Of a DNA stretch of 64,000 bases, positions 25,476 through 33,640 are shown piece by piece. The stretch's first letter is position 1; the number at the start of each line of letters is the position of its first letter. The notes beneath the pieces are model-generated. The model saw only the letters and a program-made list of their open reading frames with translations. It was not told the DNA's origin and did no database searches. Source of the DNA: Antarctobacter sediminis (GTDB lineage: Bacteria > Pseudomonadota > Alphaproteobacteria > Rhodobacterales > Rhodobacteraceae); assembly GCF_019218285.1 (NCBI RefSeq), contig NZ_JAHUZG010000003.1, forward strand, positions 682,001 through 746,000, read 5' to 3'. The translations under genes and the position numbers were made by a program.

Positions 25476-26282
25476 ATGAGCGGACTGTCTATCGAAAATA
25501 TTTCCATGCGCTTTGATCTGCCCAACGGCACGTCGGTGCAGGCCTTGAAGGATGTCTCGCTAACCCTTGCCGAGGGGGAATTGCTGAGCGTCCTTGGCCC
25601 TTCGGGCTGTGGCAAGACCACGCTGCTGAACATCGTCGCGGGGTTCCTTGCGCCGACATCCGGGCAGATCACCCTGAACGGTCACAAGGTCAAAGGCCCC
25701 GATGCGGAACGCGGCATGGTGTTCCAGCAAGGCGCGTTGTTCGAGTGGATGAGCGTGCGTGAAAACGTCAGTTTTGGCCCCCGCATGGCAGGCAAACGCG
25801 AACGGGAATGGGCCGAACATGTGGACCATCTGCTGGATGTCGTCGGCCTGCGCGATTTCAAGGAAAAAGCCGTCTATGAACTGTCGGGCGGGATGCAACA
25901 GCGCGTGGCGCTGGCCCGTTGCCTTGCAAATGATCCCGACGTGATCCTGATGGACGAACCGCTGGGCGCCCTGGACGCGCTTACGCGGGAAAAGATGCAG
26001 GGGCTGGTGCTGAAGCTCTGGAAGGAAACCGGCAAGACCATCATCCTCATCACCCACTCGGTCGAAGAAGCCCTGTTGCTGGGGGAACGCCTGTTGGTCA
26101 TGGCGCCGCGTCCGGGACGCATCCATCGCGAATACCGTTTGCCCTTTGCCGACATGGGGGTGAACGCCGACCTGCGCGAGGTCAAGAAACACCCTGATTT
26201 CGGCGCGAAACGCGAAGAGATCCTGGGCATGATCTGGGACATGGAGGAAGAAATCATGGGCCGTGCGGAGGAAAGCGCATGA
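25476..26282 (+). CDS. tauB: Taurine ABC transporter ATP-binding protein
   Basis: A 268-residue ATPase of the nitrate/sulfonate/taurine class. Walker A is GPSGCGKTT, Q-loop MVFQQGALFEWMSVRENV, signature YELSGGMQQRVALARCLAND, Walker B VILMDEPLGALDALTRE and switch His ITHSVEEALLLGERL. The GALFEWMSVREN stretch is typical for this subclass. The start is preceded by AAGGAAGG. The stop overlaps the permease start by 4 nt. It drives uptake with TauA and TauC. Confidence 0.9.
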   Translation: MSGLSIENISMRFDLPNGTSVQALKDVSLTLAEGELLSVLGPSGCGKTTLLNIVAGFLAPTSGQITLNGHKVKGPDAERGMVFQQGALFEWMSVRENVSFGPRMAGKREREWAEHVDHLLDVVGLRDFKEKAVYELSGGMQQRVALARCLANDPDVILMDEPLGALDALTREKMQGLVLKLWKETGKTIILITHSVEEALLLGERLLVMAPRPGRIHREYRLPFADMGVNADLREVKKHPDFGAKREEILGMIWDMEEEIMGRAEESA

Positions 26283-27544
26283 TCGTCTTCGCCATCTACA
26301 TCGCGATTTTTATCGCCTCTTTCGTGATCGTGAAATTTGTCGTCCACAAGACGGTGACGGATTACACCTCGCTCAAGACGGTAACCTTCGGCGACGAAAG
26401 CGCGGTGACCCCCAACCGCATCGCCAGCGTCATCTCGGTGTTGTCTATATTCCTGCTCTGGGGGGCCTTCACCGGGTCATCCTATGTGCCCCGTTTCCTG
26501 CACGCGCCGGGGCCCTTCATTGGCGACGCGACCTTTACCTACACCGCCGAGGCCGAGGGACAGGCGCCGGACGATGCCACCGTGACAGTGCGGGTTTTCG
26601 AGGTGGGCACAGATGTGGAAGATCCCGAGGTCGAGCCCGGCGAGGGATGGGCCAAGAATGACGTGGACACCGTCGGCGCCTGGCGGTCCGGGTTGATCCG
26701 CGTCGACCGCAACGATGAATTTGGCCGCGATGACGGCCACAAGGTCGTGGCCGTGAACGGCCAGCCCATCGGGCCGGGGCAATCGGTGCAGACAGAGTAC
26801 GGCCGCGTCGGAATGTCCCAAAAGGGTACGCTGAACTTCGAACCGGCAAAAGGCTGGCAGATGGAACCGATCTGGCTGCCGCCACCCGAAGCCGTGCTGT
26901 CCCGCCTTGGCGATATCGCCAGCGAGGGCTATCGCGACAGTACCCTTTGGGAACACCTTGGCTATTCGCTGTTCCGTGTCGTGGTCGGTTTCTTCTTTGG
27001 CGCGCTGGTGGGGATCCCGCTGGGCTACGCGATGGGTCTCAGCAACTGGTTCCGGGGCTGGTTTGATCCGATCGTCGAATTCATGCGCCCGGTGCCGCCC
27101 TTGGCGCTGATTCCGCTGGTCATCATCTGGGCGGGGATCGGGGAAGTCGGCAAGATCATCCTGCTGTTCCTTGCGGCACTGTGGATCATGGCCATCGCGG
27201 CGCGCGCGGGTGTGTCCGGCGTGGCGATTTCGAAAGTGCATGCGGCCTATTCGCTGGGGGCCAGCAAGTTCCAGATCATGCGGCACGTGATCGTTCCGAA
27301 CTCGTTGCCGGAAATCTTCACCGGTGCACGGGTGGCTATGGGCGTCTGCTGGGGAACTGTCGTGGCGGCCGAGCTGGTGGCGGCGGAAAAGGGCGCGGGC
27401 ATGATGATCATGGTGGCGTCGAAGTTCCAGCTGACCGACATCGTCATCATGGGGATCATCCTGATCGGCGTCATCGGCTTTGGCATCGATATCCTGATGC
27501 GCATGGCCGAAAAGGCGCTGGTGCCCTGGAAAGGGCGGGTCTGA
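26279..27544 (+). CDS. tauC: Taurine ABC transporter permease with extra N-terminal membrane/periplasmic region
   Basis: A 421-residue permease. The C-terminal 200 residues are a standard sulfonate-type transport domain, with SLFRVVVGFFFGALVGIPLG and EAA-type loop AYSLGASKFQIMRHVIVPNS. In front lie about 165 unusual residues: helix 1 (about 2-20), helix 2 (about 48-66), then a hydrophilic, acidic stretch (about 70-200) predicted outside. TauC/SsuC proteins are normally about 260-280 residues. The same kind of extra exported domain occurs in the PotB-like permease at 2439-4082. The start overlaps tauB (ATGA). A terminator follows. Confidence 0.87.
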   Translation: MIVFAIYIAIFIASFVIVKFVVHKTVTDYTSLKTVTFGDESAVTPNRIASVISVLSIFLLWGAFTGSSYVPRFLHAPGPFIGDATFTYTAEAEGQAPDDATVTVRVFEVGTDVEDPEVEPGEGWAKNDVDTVGAWRSGLIRVDRNDEFGRDDGHKVVAVNGQPIGPGQSVQTEYGRVGMSQKGTLNFEPAKGWQMEPIWLPPPEAVLSRLGDIASEGYRDSTLWEHLGYSLFRVVVGFFFGALVGIPLGYAMGLSNWFRGWFDPIVEFMRPVPPLALIPLVIIWAGIGEVGKIILLFLAALWIMAIAARAGVSGVAISKVHAAYSLGASKFQIMRHVIVPNSLPEIFTGARVAMGVCWGTVVAAELVAAEKGAGMMIMVASKFQLTDIVIMGIILIGVIGFGIDILMRMAEKALVPWKGRV

Positions 27545-27617
27545 GGCAAGGGCGGGACGGGCACGGCGCTCGTCCCGGCCTTTGGCCGGAACATCGCCCC
27601 GCCCACCGTCCCGTCAG

Positions 27618-27645
27618 ACGGCGCCTTCGGGCGCCGTTTTCGCGT
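27618..27645 (+). terminator. Terminator of the tau operon
   Basis: ACGGCGCC-TTCG-GGCGCCGT perfect 8-bp stem with UUCG loop and TTTCGCGTTT tail. Confidence 0.85.
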
Positions 27646-27657
27646 TTGGAGCGTGGA

Positions 27658-28536
27658 TCAGTTGTCCGAAGCAGGAGGCGTTGCCGGTTCGGCGGCCTCG
27701 GAACTCATCTGGTCGAGTTTCACCAGAAGATCGGTCACCTGCGCATCAAGCCAGCGCCGCCCTTTGTTCACGTTGTCGACATAGGCGTCCAGAAACGGTG
27801 CCGCCTTGGGCACCTGTTGGGACAGGCGCGGTGTGGCGACATAAAGACCGACGCCAAGCGTTGCCAGCATCACCACAACCATAAAGCCGCGGGCAAAGGG
27901 GCTGCCCTTTTGGCGAGGTGCCGTGTCCGAGGGGCGCCCGGCGTCCCGATCCACCACCCGCGGTTCCGATGTCGATCGCAGCGTCTGGTTGATCTCTTCC
28001 ACATCGGGCAGGAGATCGCGCCGCGATGCGGCCGCCGCGGCGGCGGCCGCCGCGTGCAGGTCCGCGTCATCGCGCGCGCCGCCATCCGGTTCCGGCTCCG
28101 GACGCTTTGGCGCATCCGCGATGTCCTCTCCCTTGAGGCGGGCCATCCGCTCGCGGCTCTCTCGGGCGCGGCGGGCCTGCTCATCCTCGGCGGGCGGTTC
28201 AAGACCGAGGTCGGGTTGGGTTTCCAGCGCTTCGGCCTGACGTTGACGTGCTTCGAACTCGCGCTCTTCGCGGAACAGCTCGGCCATTTCCGGGTCAATG
28301 CTGTTGCGCGGCGCGGGCTGTGGTGCCTCGGGGGCGGGTTCGGGCAGAGGGTCCGGTGTCTCTGTCGCTTCCGGCGCTGGCACCGGTTGTGTCACACGGG
28401 CGTCGGGTGTCTGGGCAAGGCGTTTCTGAAACCACGTATGCCCACAGTTCGAACACTGCACATCACGGCCTGCCTCGGGGATCACCTCGAGAGGCACGTC
28501 GTATTGAGCGCCACAATTTGGGCAAACCAGCCGCAT
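27658..28536 (-). CDS. MJ0042-type zinc-ribbon membrane protein
   Basis: A 292-residue protein beginning with the zinc ribbon MRLVCPNCGAQYDVPLEVIP and VQCSNCGHTWFQK (two CxxC pairs). A long low-complexity Pro/Glu region follows, with an alanine run (HAAAAAAAAASRRD) encoded by a GCG/GCC repeat around 28025-28052. Near residue 220 is a single transmembrane helix (GFMVVVMLATLGVGLYVATP), followed by a coiled, charged tail that continues outside. The ATG at 28536 is chosen because the ribbon starts at it. It is divergent from ftsE, an arrangement I recall in other Rhodobacterales. Role unknown; an envelope-linked function is possible from the context. Confidence 0.82.
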   Translation of the reverse strand: MRLVCPNCGAQYDVPLEVIPEAGRDVQCSNCGHTWFQKRLAQTPDARVTQPVPAPEATETPDPLPEPAPEAPQPAPRNSIDPEMAELFREEREFEARQRQAEALETQPDLGLEPPAEDEQARRARESRERMARLKGEDIADAPKRPEPEPDGGARDDADLHAAAAAAAAASRRDLLPDVEEINQTLRSTSEPRVVDRDAGRPSDTAPRQKGSPFARGFMVVVMLATLGVGLYVATPRLSQQVPKAAPFLDAYVDNVNKGRRWLDAQVTDLLVKLDQMSSEAAEPATPPASDN

Positions 28537-28685
28537 TCCGTCTTGATCCCCGTTACTTGTCCCTAGCAGTGGCTTGCCACCCCGCCCGAACCTTAAGCTG
28601 CCCGTATCGGCGGGAAAAGTCCAATTCTGCGCTGGCCGCGTTGCAACGGCCCTGTGCCTCGGGCAAAACTGCGCGCGGACCAAGA

Positions 28686-29384
28686 ATGACAGAGGCAGAG
28701 CCGCCCGTGATCGAGCTGGACAACGTGGCCTATTCCTACAGCGGTGCGGCGCTATTGTCCGGGGTAAGCCTGGACCTTGCGCCGGGATCGTTCCATTTCC
28801 TGACCGGCCCGTCCGGATCGGGCAAAACGACATTCCTGAAGCTTTGCTACGGGGCGCTGCACCCGACAGAAGGCAGGGTGACCTTTCAGGGCGACGACCT
28901 TGCCGCCATGGACCGCGATGCCGTGGCCATGGCGCGGCGGCGCATCGGCGTGGTGCATCAGGATTGCCAGTTTCTCGACCACCTGCCAGTAGCGGAAAAC
29001 GTCGCCTTGCCGCTGACGGTTTCGGGGCAGGCCAGCCCCGATCAGGCGGACAACCTGCGCGAACTGATGACCTGGGTCGGGTTGACTGAGAAATTTCAGG
29101 CGCTGCCGCCGGAACTGTCGGGGGGCGAACGTCAGCGTGCCGCGCTGGCCCGCGCGCTGATCCTGTCGCCCGACGTGATCCTTGCGGATGAACCCACGGG
29201 GAACGTCGACTGGGACATGTCGCAGCGTCTGTTGCGCCTGCTGGTAGAGTTGAACCGGATGGGCAAGACCGTGATGATCGCCACCCATGACCTGATGTTG
29301 ATCCGCGCCGCCAAAAGCATGGTACAGGCGCGTATCCTGCGCATCGCGGGCGGCAACTTGCAGGCAGCGGGGGCAGAGCTGTGA
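28686..29384 (+). CDS. ftsE: Cell division ATP-binding protein FtsE
   Basis: A 232-residue ABC ATPase of the FtsE/LolD class. Walker A is GPSGSGKTTFLKL, Q-loop RRIGVVHQDCQFLDHLPVAE, signature LSGGERQRAALARALI, Walker B VILADEPTGNVDWD and switch His IATHDLMLIR. The FtsE hallmark VHQDCQFLDHLPVAENVALP is present. With FtsX it links the cytoplasmic ring to periplasmic peptidoglycan hydrolases. The ATG at 28686 (MTEAEPPVIEL) has only a weak ribosome site; an upstream extension does not look like FtsE. The stop overlaps ftsX by 4 nt. Confidence 0.92.
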   Translation: MTEAEPPVIELDNVAYSYSGAALLSGVSLDLAPGSFHFLTGPSGSGKTTFLKLCYGALHPTEGRVTFQGDDLAAMDRDAVAMARRRIGVVHQDCQFLDHLPVAENVALPLTVSGQASPDQADNLRELMTWVGLTEKFQALPPELSGGERQRAALARALILSPDVILADEPTGNVDWDMSQRLLRLLVELNRMGKTVMIATHDLMLIRAAKSMVQARILRIAGGNLQAAGAEL

Positions 29385-30283
29385 GCGCGCTGGATCGCTT
29401 CAAGGGGCTGATTACCCGGGATGCCGGGGCCGACCGCGTGGTGCCGCCCTCTGGGTTTACCGTTCGGCTGACCCTGTTCACCGCCGGAGCGATGGCCTTT
29501 CTGACGGTCTTTGCGCTGGCGTTGTCACTAGCGGCAGGCCGGCTTGCCACCAGTTGGGGCGAAGATCTGGCCCGCGCATCGACCATTCGCATCACCGCCC
29601 CCGAAGGCCAACTGGCGGCGCAGACCGCCGCCGTCCTGAAATTGCTGGAACAAACACCCGGTGTCGGAACGGTCCGTGCCTTCAGCGACGCCGAACAGCG
29701 CGCCTTGCTGGAACCGTGGTTCGGCCCCGACCTGCCGGTCGAGTCGCTGCCGATGCCGCAATTGATCGAAGTGCGGGAAACCGGCGATGGCTATGATGCG
29801 GACGGGTTGCGCCTGCGGCTTCAGGCCGAGGCACCGGGCGCGGTTCTGGACGAACACAGCCGCTGGCGGCGTCCGCTGGTCACGGCAGCAAGCCGTCTGC
29901 GGCTCTTGGGTTGGGTGGCGATCCTGCTGATTGGCGCGGCGACCGGGGCCATGGTGACACTGGCGGCCAATGCGGCGCTTGCAGCCAACGCACAAGTCAT
30001 CGCCGTTCTGCGCCTTGTAGGAGCCACCGACAGCTATATCGCCGGGGCCTTCGTGCGGCGCTTTACCCTGCGGACGATGACCGGGGCGGCGGCGGGCACA
30101 CTGGCCGGAATGATCGCCTTGCTGCTGATGCCATCGGGCGATGACACCGGAGGCATCCTCACCGGGCTGCGCTTTGCCGGGCTGCAATGGCTCTGGCCGC
30201 TGTTCGTGCCGCCTTTGGCTGCGGTCGTGGCCTTCTTTGCAACCGAACTGGCCGCGCGCCGTGTCCTTGGAGAACTGGCCTGA
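29381..30283 (+). CDS. ftsX: Cell division protein FtsX
   Basis: A 300-residue four-helix membrane protein. The first helix is FTAGAMAFLTVFALALSLAA (about residues 30-50). A periplasmic domain of about 120 residues follows (WGEDLARASTIRITAPEGQL, LLEQTPGVGTVRAFSDAEQR). A membrane block then runs from residue 170, including VIAVLRLVGATDSYIAGAFV, the typical FtsX segment. It forms the ABC complex with FtsE. The stop and the next start share the sequence TGATG, so the acyltransferase is translationally coupled. Confidence 0.9.
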   Translation: MSALDRFKGLITRDAGADRVVPPSGFTVRLTLFTAGAMAFLTVFALALSLAAGRLATSWGEDLARASTIRITAPEGQLAAQTAAVLKLLEQTPGVGTVRAFSDAEQRALLEPWFGPDLPVESLPMPQLIEVRETGDGYDADGLRLRLQAEAPGAVLDEHSRWRRPLVTAASRLRLLGWVAILLIGAATGAMVTLAANAALAANAQVIAVLRLVGATDSYIAGAFVRRFTLRTMTGAAAGTLAGMIALLLMPSGDDTGGILTGLRFAGLQWLWPLFVPPLAAVVAFFATELAARRVLGELA

Positions 30284-31014
30284 TGCGCTGGGTGATGTCA
30301 TTCCTGTTTGTAGTCCAGATGTACGCCATGATGGCGATCATGGGGATCGTCTTTCTGCCATGGGCGTTGGTCTCGCGCCATGGTGCGCGCGTGGCCTGCC
30401 GCAGCTATTGCCGCTGGGTGCGCCTGACAGCGCGCCTGATGGTCGGTTTGCGGACCGAGGTGCGCGGCCCCGTACCCACAGACGAAGTGCTGATTGCCGC
30501 CAAACACCAGAGCTTTCTCGACATCATCCTGATCTTCGGCGCGGTCCCGGCGGGCAAGTTCATCATGAAGCGCGAGTTGATGTATTTCCCGGTAATCGGG
30601 CAATATGCGCTGCGCATCGGTTGTGTCCCGGTTGCCCGCGGCAAACGTGGTCAGGCCATCGCCCGCATGGTCAAGGACGTGGAACGCGGCGCTGCAGATC
30701 CGGGCCAGCTGATCATCTACCCGCAAGGCACGCGTATCGCCCCGGGCGTCAAGGCCCCGTTCAAGGTCGGCACCGCCGTGCTGTATCAACAGACCGGCCA
30801 ACCCTGCGTGCCGGCGGCCACCAATGTCGGCCTGTTCTGGCCGCGCAAGGGCATCTATCGCAAACCGGGCCTGGCCGTGGTTGAATTCCTGCCCGAAATC
30901 GAACCGGGGCTGGACAAGAACAGCTTCCTCTCCAGACTGGAGCTTGAGGTCGAAACAGCCTCGAACGCACTGATGAAAGAGGCCGGCTTCGATGCGGAAA
31001 ATCACCACGCTTGA
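30283..31014 (+). CDS. 1-acyl-sn-glycerol-3-phosphate acyltransferase (PlsC type)
   Basis: A 243-residue membrane acyltransferase that makes phosphatidic acid from lysophosphatidate. An N-terminal hydrophobic anchor (VMSFLFVVQMYAMMAIMGIV) is followed by acyltransferase block I, AAKHQSFLDIILIF (HxxxxD: His-Gln-Ser-Phe-Leu-Asp). Block II is KFIMKRELMYFPVIGQYALR, block III has LIIYPQGTRIAPG, and block IV includes CVPAATNVGLFWPRK. The ATG at 30283 overlaps the ftsX stop, with GGAGA just upstream. Length is as expected. Confidence 0.9.
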   Translation: MRWVMSFLFVVQMYAMMAIMGIVFLPWALVSRHGARVACRSYCRWVRLTARLMVGLRTEVRGPVPTDEVLIAAKHQSFLDIILIFGAVPAGKFIMKRELMYFPVIGQYALRIGCVPVARGKRGQAIARMVKDVERGAADPGQLIIYPQGTRIAPGVKAPFKVGTAVLYQQTGQPCVPAATNVGLFWPRKGIYRKPGLAVVEFLPEIEPGLDKNSFLSRLELEVETASNALMKEAGFDAENHHA

Positions 31015-31597
31015 CGCGCTGCACGCGCTTTATGATGATCCTGTCCCGGCTGCGCTTGTCAAGGTCGCCCCGGAACTGACACCGCTCTACCGGCGCTGGA
31101 TCGAAGGCGCGCGCTTCGCCATCCTCTCTACCGTTGGCCCCGATGGCGTACATGGCAGCCCAAGGGGCGATGACGGCCCCGTGGTCCGCGTGCAGGATGC
31201 AAACAGCCTGCTGATGCCGGACTGGCGCGGCAACAACCGCCTCGATTGCCTGCGCGACATCGTACTGGACGGGCGCGCAGCCCTCCTCTTTCTGGTGCCG
31301 GGCACCAACACCACCGTCCGCGTCAACGGCCGGGCCGCGCTGACCGACGACCCCTCCCTGCGCCGAAGTTTTGCCAAGGGCGACCGTTTGCCTACGACGG
31401 TCATCCGGTTCGAAATTGCCCAAGTCTACACCCAATGCGCCAAGGCATTGCTGCGGTCGGGTCTGTGGAGCTGTGGCGACATCTCGCAAGACCTGCCGAC
31501 CACCGGCGAAATTCTCGCTGACATATCGAACGGCGAACATGGCGGCAAAGACTACGACCGCACCTATCCGGCCTATGCCAAGCCACGCATGTGGTAG
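30992..31597 (+). CDS. Pyridoxamine 5'-phosphate oxidase family (FMN-binding split barrel) protein
   Basis: A 201-residue split-barrel protein of the MSMEG_1061/PNPOx-like subgroup. FAILSTVGPDGVHGSPRGDD is the first barrel strands and LLMPDWRGNNRLDCLRDIVL the flavin-binding segment. AALLFLVPGTNTTVRVNGRA completes the barrel, and CAKALLRSGLW is typical near the C-terminus. It overlaps the acyltransferase gene by 23 nt in another frame, an unusually long overlap. Flavin or F420/haem-binding oxidoreductase activity is possible; true pyridoxal-phosphate biosynthesis is unlikely. It ends the ftsEX transcription unit. Confidence 0.82.
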   Translation: MRKITTLDALHALYDDPVPAALVKVAPELTPLYRRWIEGARFAILSTVGPDGVHGSPRGDDGPVVRVQDANSLLMPDWRGNNRLDCLRDIVLDGRAALLFLVPGTNTTVRVNGRAALTDDPSLRRSFAKGDRLPTTVIRFEIAQVYTQCAKALLRSGLWSCGDISQDLPTTGEILADISNGEHGGKDYDRTYPAYAKPRMW

Positions 31598-31611
31598 CAT
31601 CTGAACGGAAA

Positions 31612-31650
31612 CAGGGGCGCCCTGTGCGGACCGCCCCTGCTTCTTCTTGG
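31612..31650 (+). terminator. Hairpin after the ftsEX unit, followed by a REP-like hairpin
   Basis: CAGGGGCG (31612-31619) pairs with CGCCCCTG (31632-31639), followed by CTTCTTCTT. A second hairpin (GCGGGGG at 31672-31678 with CCCCCGC at 31686-31692) lies closer to the convergent lpd gene and may serve lpd. Confidence 0.55.
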
Positions 31651-31717
31651 CAAAAATACCTCCACGGGGGTGCGGGGGTGTGAACCCCCCGCTGCAACCG
31701 CGCCGCCGACGGACGGG

Positions 31718-33112
31718 TCACATGTGGATCGGGCCGTCGCCACAGGCCATGGCCGCTTCGCGAACCGCTTCCGAAAAGGTCGGATGCGCGTGGCAGGTCA
31801 GCGCCACATCCTCGGCCGAGGCTCCGAATTCCATCGCAACGCAGATCTCGTGGATCAGGTCGCCGGCACCGGGGCCGATGATATGGCAGCCCAGCACCCG
31901 GTCGGTTTCCTTGTCCGCCAGCATCTTGACGAACCCTTCGCCCTGGAAGACTGCCTTGGCGCGGGCATTCCCCATGAAAGAAAACTTGCCCACCTTATAG
32001 GCGCGGCCCTCTTCCTTAAGCTGCTGTTCCGTCTTGCCGACCGAGGCCACCTCGGGCGCTGTGTAGATCACGCCGGGGATCACGTCATAATTCACATGGC
32101 CATGTTTGCCGGCGATGACTTCGGCACAGGCCACGCCTTCGTCCTCGGCCTTGTGCGCCAGCATCGGCCCGTCGATCACGTCGCCGATGGCATAGATGCC
32201 GGGAACATTGGTGCGCCACTGGCTGTCGGTCTTGATCTGTCCGCGCTGGCTCATTTCGACGCCAAGCGCCTCCAGCCCCAGACCGTCGACATAGGGCCGA
32301 CGGCCAGTGGCGCACAGCACCACATCCGCGTCCACGCTATGTTCGCTGTCGTCCTTACGCAGCTTGTAGCTGACCTTGGCCTTGGTCTTGGTGGCTTCGA
32401 CCTTGGACACGGCGGCCCCCATCACAAAGCTCAGGCCCTGTTTTTCCAGCAGGCGCTTGAACTGGCGCTGGACCTCGGAATCCATGCCGGGGGTGATGGC
32501 GTCGAGGAATTCGATCACCTGCACCTCGGTCCCAAGGCGCGCATAGACCGACCCCAGTTCCAAGCCGATTACGCCCGCGCCGATGACGACCATCTTCTTG
32601 GGGATCTTGCCCAGTTCCAGCGCACCGGTGGAGGTCACGACAACCTTTTCATCCACGGTCACATCCGCGCCGGGCACGGGCGAGGCCTCCGAGCCGGAAG
32701 CGATGATGATGTTCTTGGCCTCGTGGATCTCGTCACCGACCTTGACCTTGCCGGCTTCGGGGATCGATCCCCAGCCCTTGAGCCAGTCGATCTTGTTTTT
32801 CTTGAACAGGAACTCGATGCCCTTGGTGTTCTGGCCGACCACGTCGGACTTGTACTCCAGCATCTGTTTCCAGTCGACAGAGGGCGCCTTGCCCTTCAGA
32901 CCCATCTTGGCAAAGTTGTGCTCGGCCTCGTGCAACTGGTGGCTGGCATGCAGCAGTGCCTTCGAGGGGATGCAGCCGATGTTCAGGCAGGTCCCGCCAA
33001 GGGTTTCGCGGCCTTCGACGCAGGCGGTCTTGAGGCCAAGCTGCGCCGCGCGGATCGCGGCCACATAGCCGCCGGGACCGGATCCGATGACGATGACGTC
33101 ATATTGTGCCAT
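31718..33112 (-). CDS. lpd: Dihydrolipoyl dehydrogenase (E3)
   Basis: The 464-residue flavoprotein reoxidises dihydrolipoamide of the 2-oxoglutarate dehydrogenase complex. The FAD start is [20 protein letters not shown]; the redox disulfide is Cys42-Cys47 in [13 protein letters not shown]. The NAD-binding motif is [20 protein letters not shown], and the C-terminal interface has the catalytic [15 protein letters not shown] (His-x-His...Glu). It lies at the end of the suc operon with three unrelated small genes between it and sucB. It probably serves 2-oxoglutarate dehydrogenase; other copies may exist for pyruvate dehydrogenase. Confidence 0.96.
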   Translation of the reverse strand: MAQYDVIVIGSGPGGYVAAIRAAQLGLKTACVEGRETLGGTCLNIGCIPSKALLHASHQLHEAEHNFAKMGLKGKAPSVDWKQMLEYKSDVVGQNTKGIEFLFKKNKIDWLKGWGSIPEAGKVKVGDEIHEAKNIIIASGSEASPVPGADVTVDEKVVVTSTGALELGKIPKKMVVIGAGVIGLELGSVYARLGTEVQVIEFLDAITPGMDSEVQRQFKRLLEKQGLSFVMGAAVSKVEATKTKAKVSYKLRKDDSEHSVDADVVLCATGRRPYVDGLGLEALGVEMSQRGQIKTDSQWRTNVPGIYAIGDVIDGPMLAHKAEDEGVACAEVIAGKHGHVNYDVIPGVIYTAPEVASVGKTEQQLKEEGRAYKVGKFSFMGNARAKAVFQGEGFVKMLADKETDRVLGCHIIGPGAGDLIHEICVAMEFGASAEDVALTCHAHPTFSEAVREAAMACGDGPIHM

Positions 33113-33229
33113 GGTGTCTTCCTTTCGTTTTGGGCCGGAACAGGGCCAGCGGCCCCCGCCTGCCCGCGGCAGGCTGTCCCGGGGTATTTCCAGCCCGCTG
33201 GGGGGCAGGGGTTATGCGGGTGAAACGGG

Positions 33230-33640
33230 TCAAATCAGGGCGCTCAGCAGCATCAGGACCGTAGCCCCAAAGCCAGCCATCCAGATCAGCGACCTCCAGG
33301 GGGTCCAGGCAAAGTAATAGGCCGGCACATAGAGGATACGCGCCAACAGGTAGAGCAGCGACAAACCAGCCGTCAGACCGTTGCCCTGATCGGAAAAGGT
33401 GATGACGAAGACGGCGATCGAAAACAGGATCAACCCTTCGAAATGATTGTCCAGTGCGCGCTTCAGCCGGGCGGTTTTCACCGAAAGCTGATCTTCCAAG
33501 GATCCGCCCAGCCGGTCTCGATCCCGCGGACCCAGCGTCTTGCCGGTGCCTAGTTCGCGGTTCGCGGGCACCGACATCAGGACAAATTGCACAACCTGCA
33601 ACAGCGCGGCGAGGGTCAGGGCGGTCAGTTCGGGGGTCAT
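33230..33640 (-). CDS. MAPEG family membrane protein
   Basis: A 136-residue membrane protein with about four hydrophobic helices: LTLAALLQVVQFVLMSVPAN, GLILFSIAVFVITF, SLLYLLARILYVPAYYF and SLIWMAGFGATVLMLL. RLKRALDNHFEGLILFS and LARILYVPAYYF are the recognisable MAPEG (glutathione/eicosanoid-type) signatures. Substrate unknown in bacteria. The start overlaps the glycosyltransferase stop by 4 nt. Confidence 0.85.
   Translation of the reverse strand: MTPELTALTLAALLQVVQFVLMSVPANRELGTGKTLGPRDRDRLGGSLEDQLSVKTARLKRALDNHFEGLILFSIAVFVITFSDQGNGLTAGLSLLYLLARILYVPAYYFAWTPWRSLIWMAGFGATVLMLLSALI

Noticed and set aside
28020-28055. GCG/GCC repeat tract as a possible tandem repeat element
   Set aside because: It is in frame and simply encodes the alanine run of the zinc-ribbon membrane protein's low-complexity linker.
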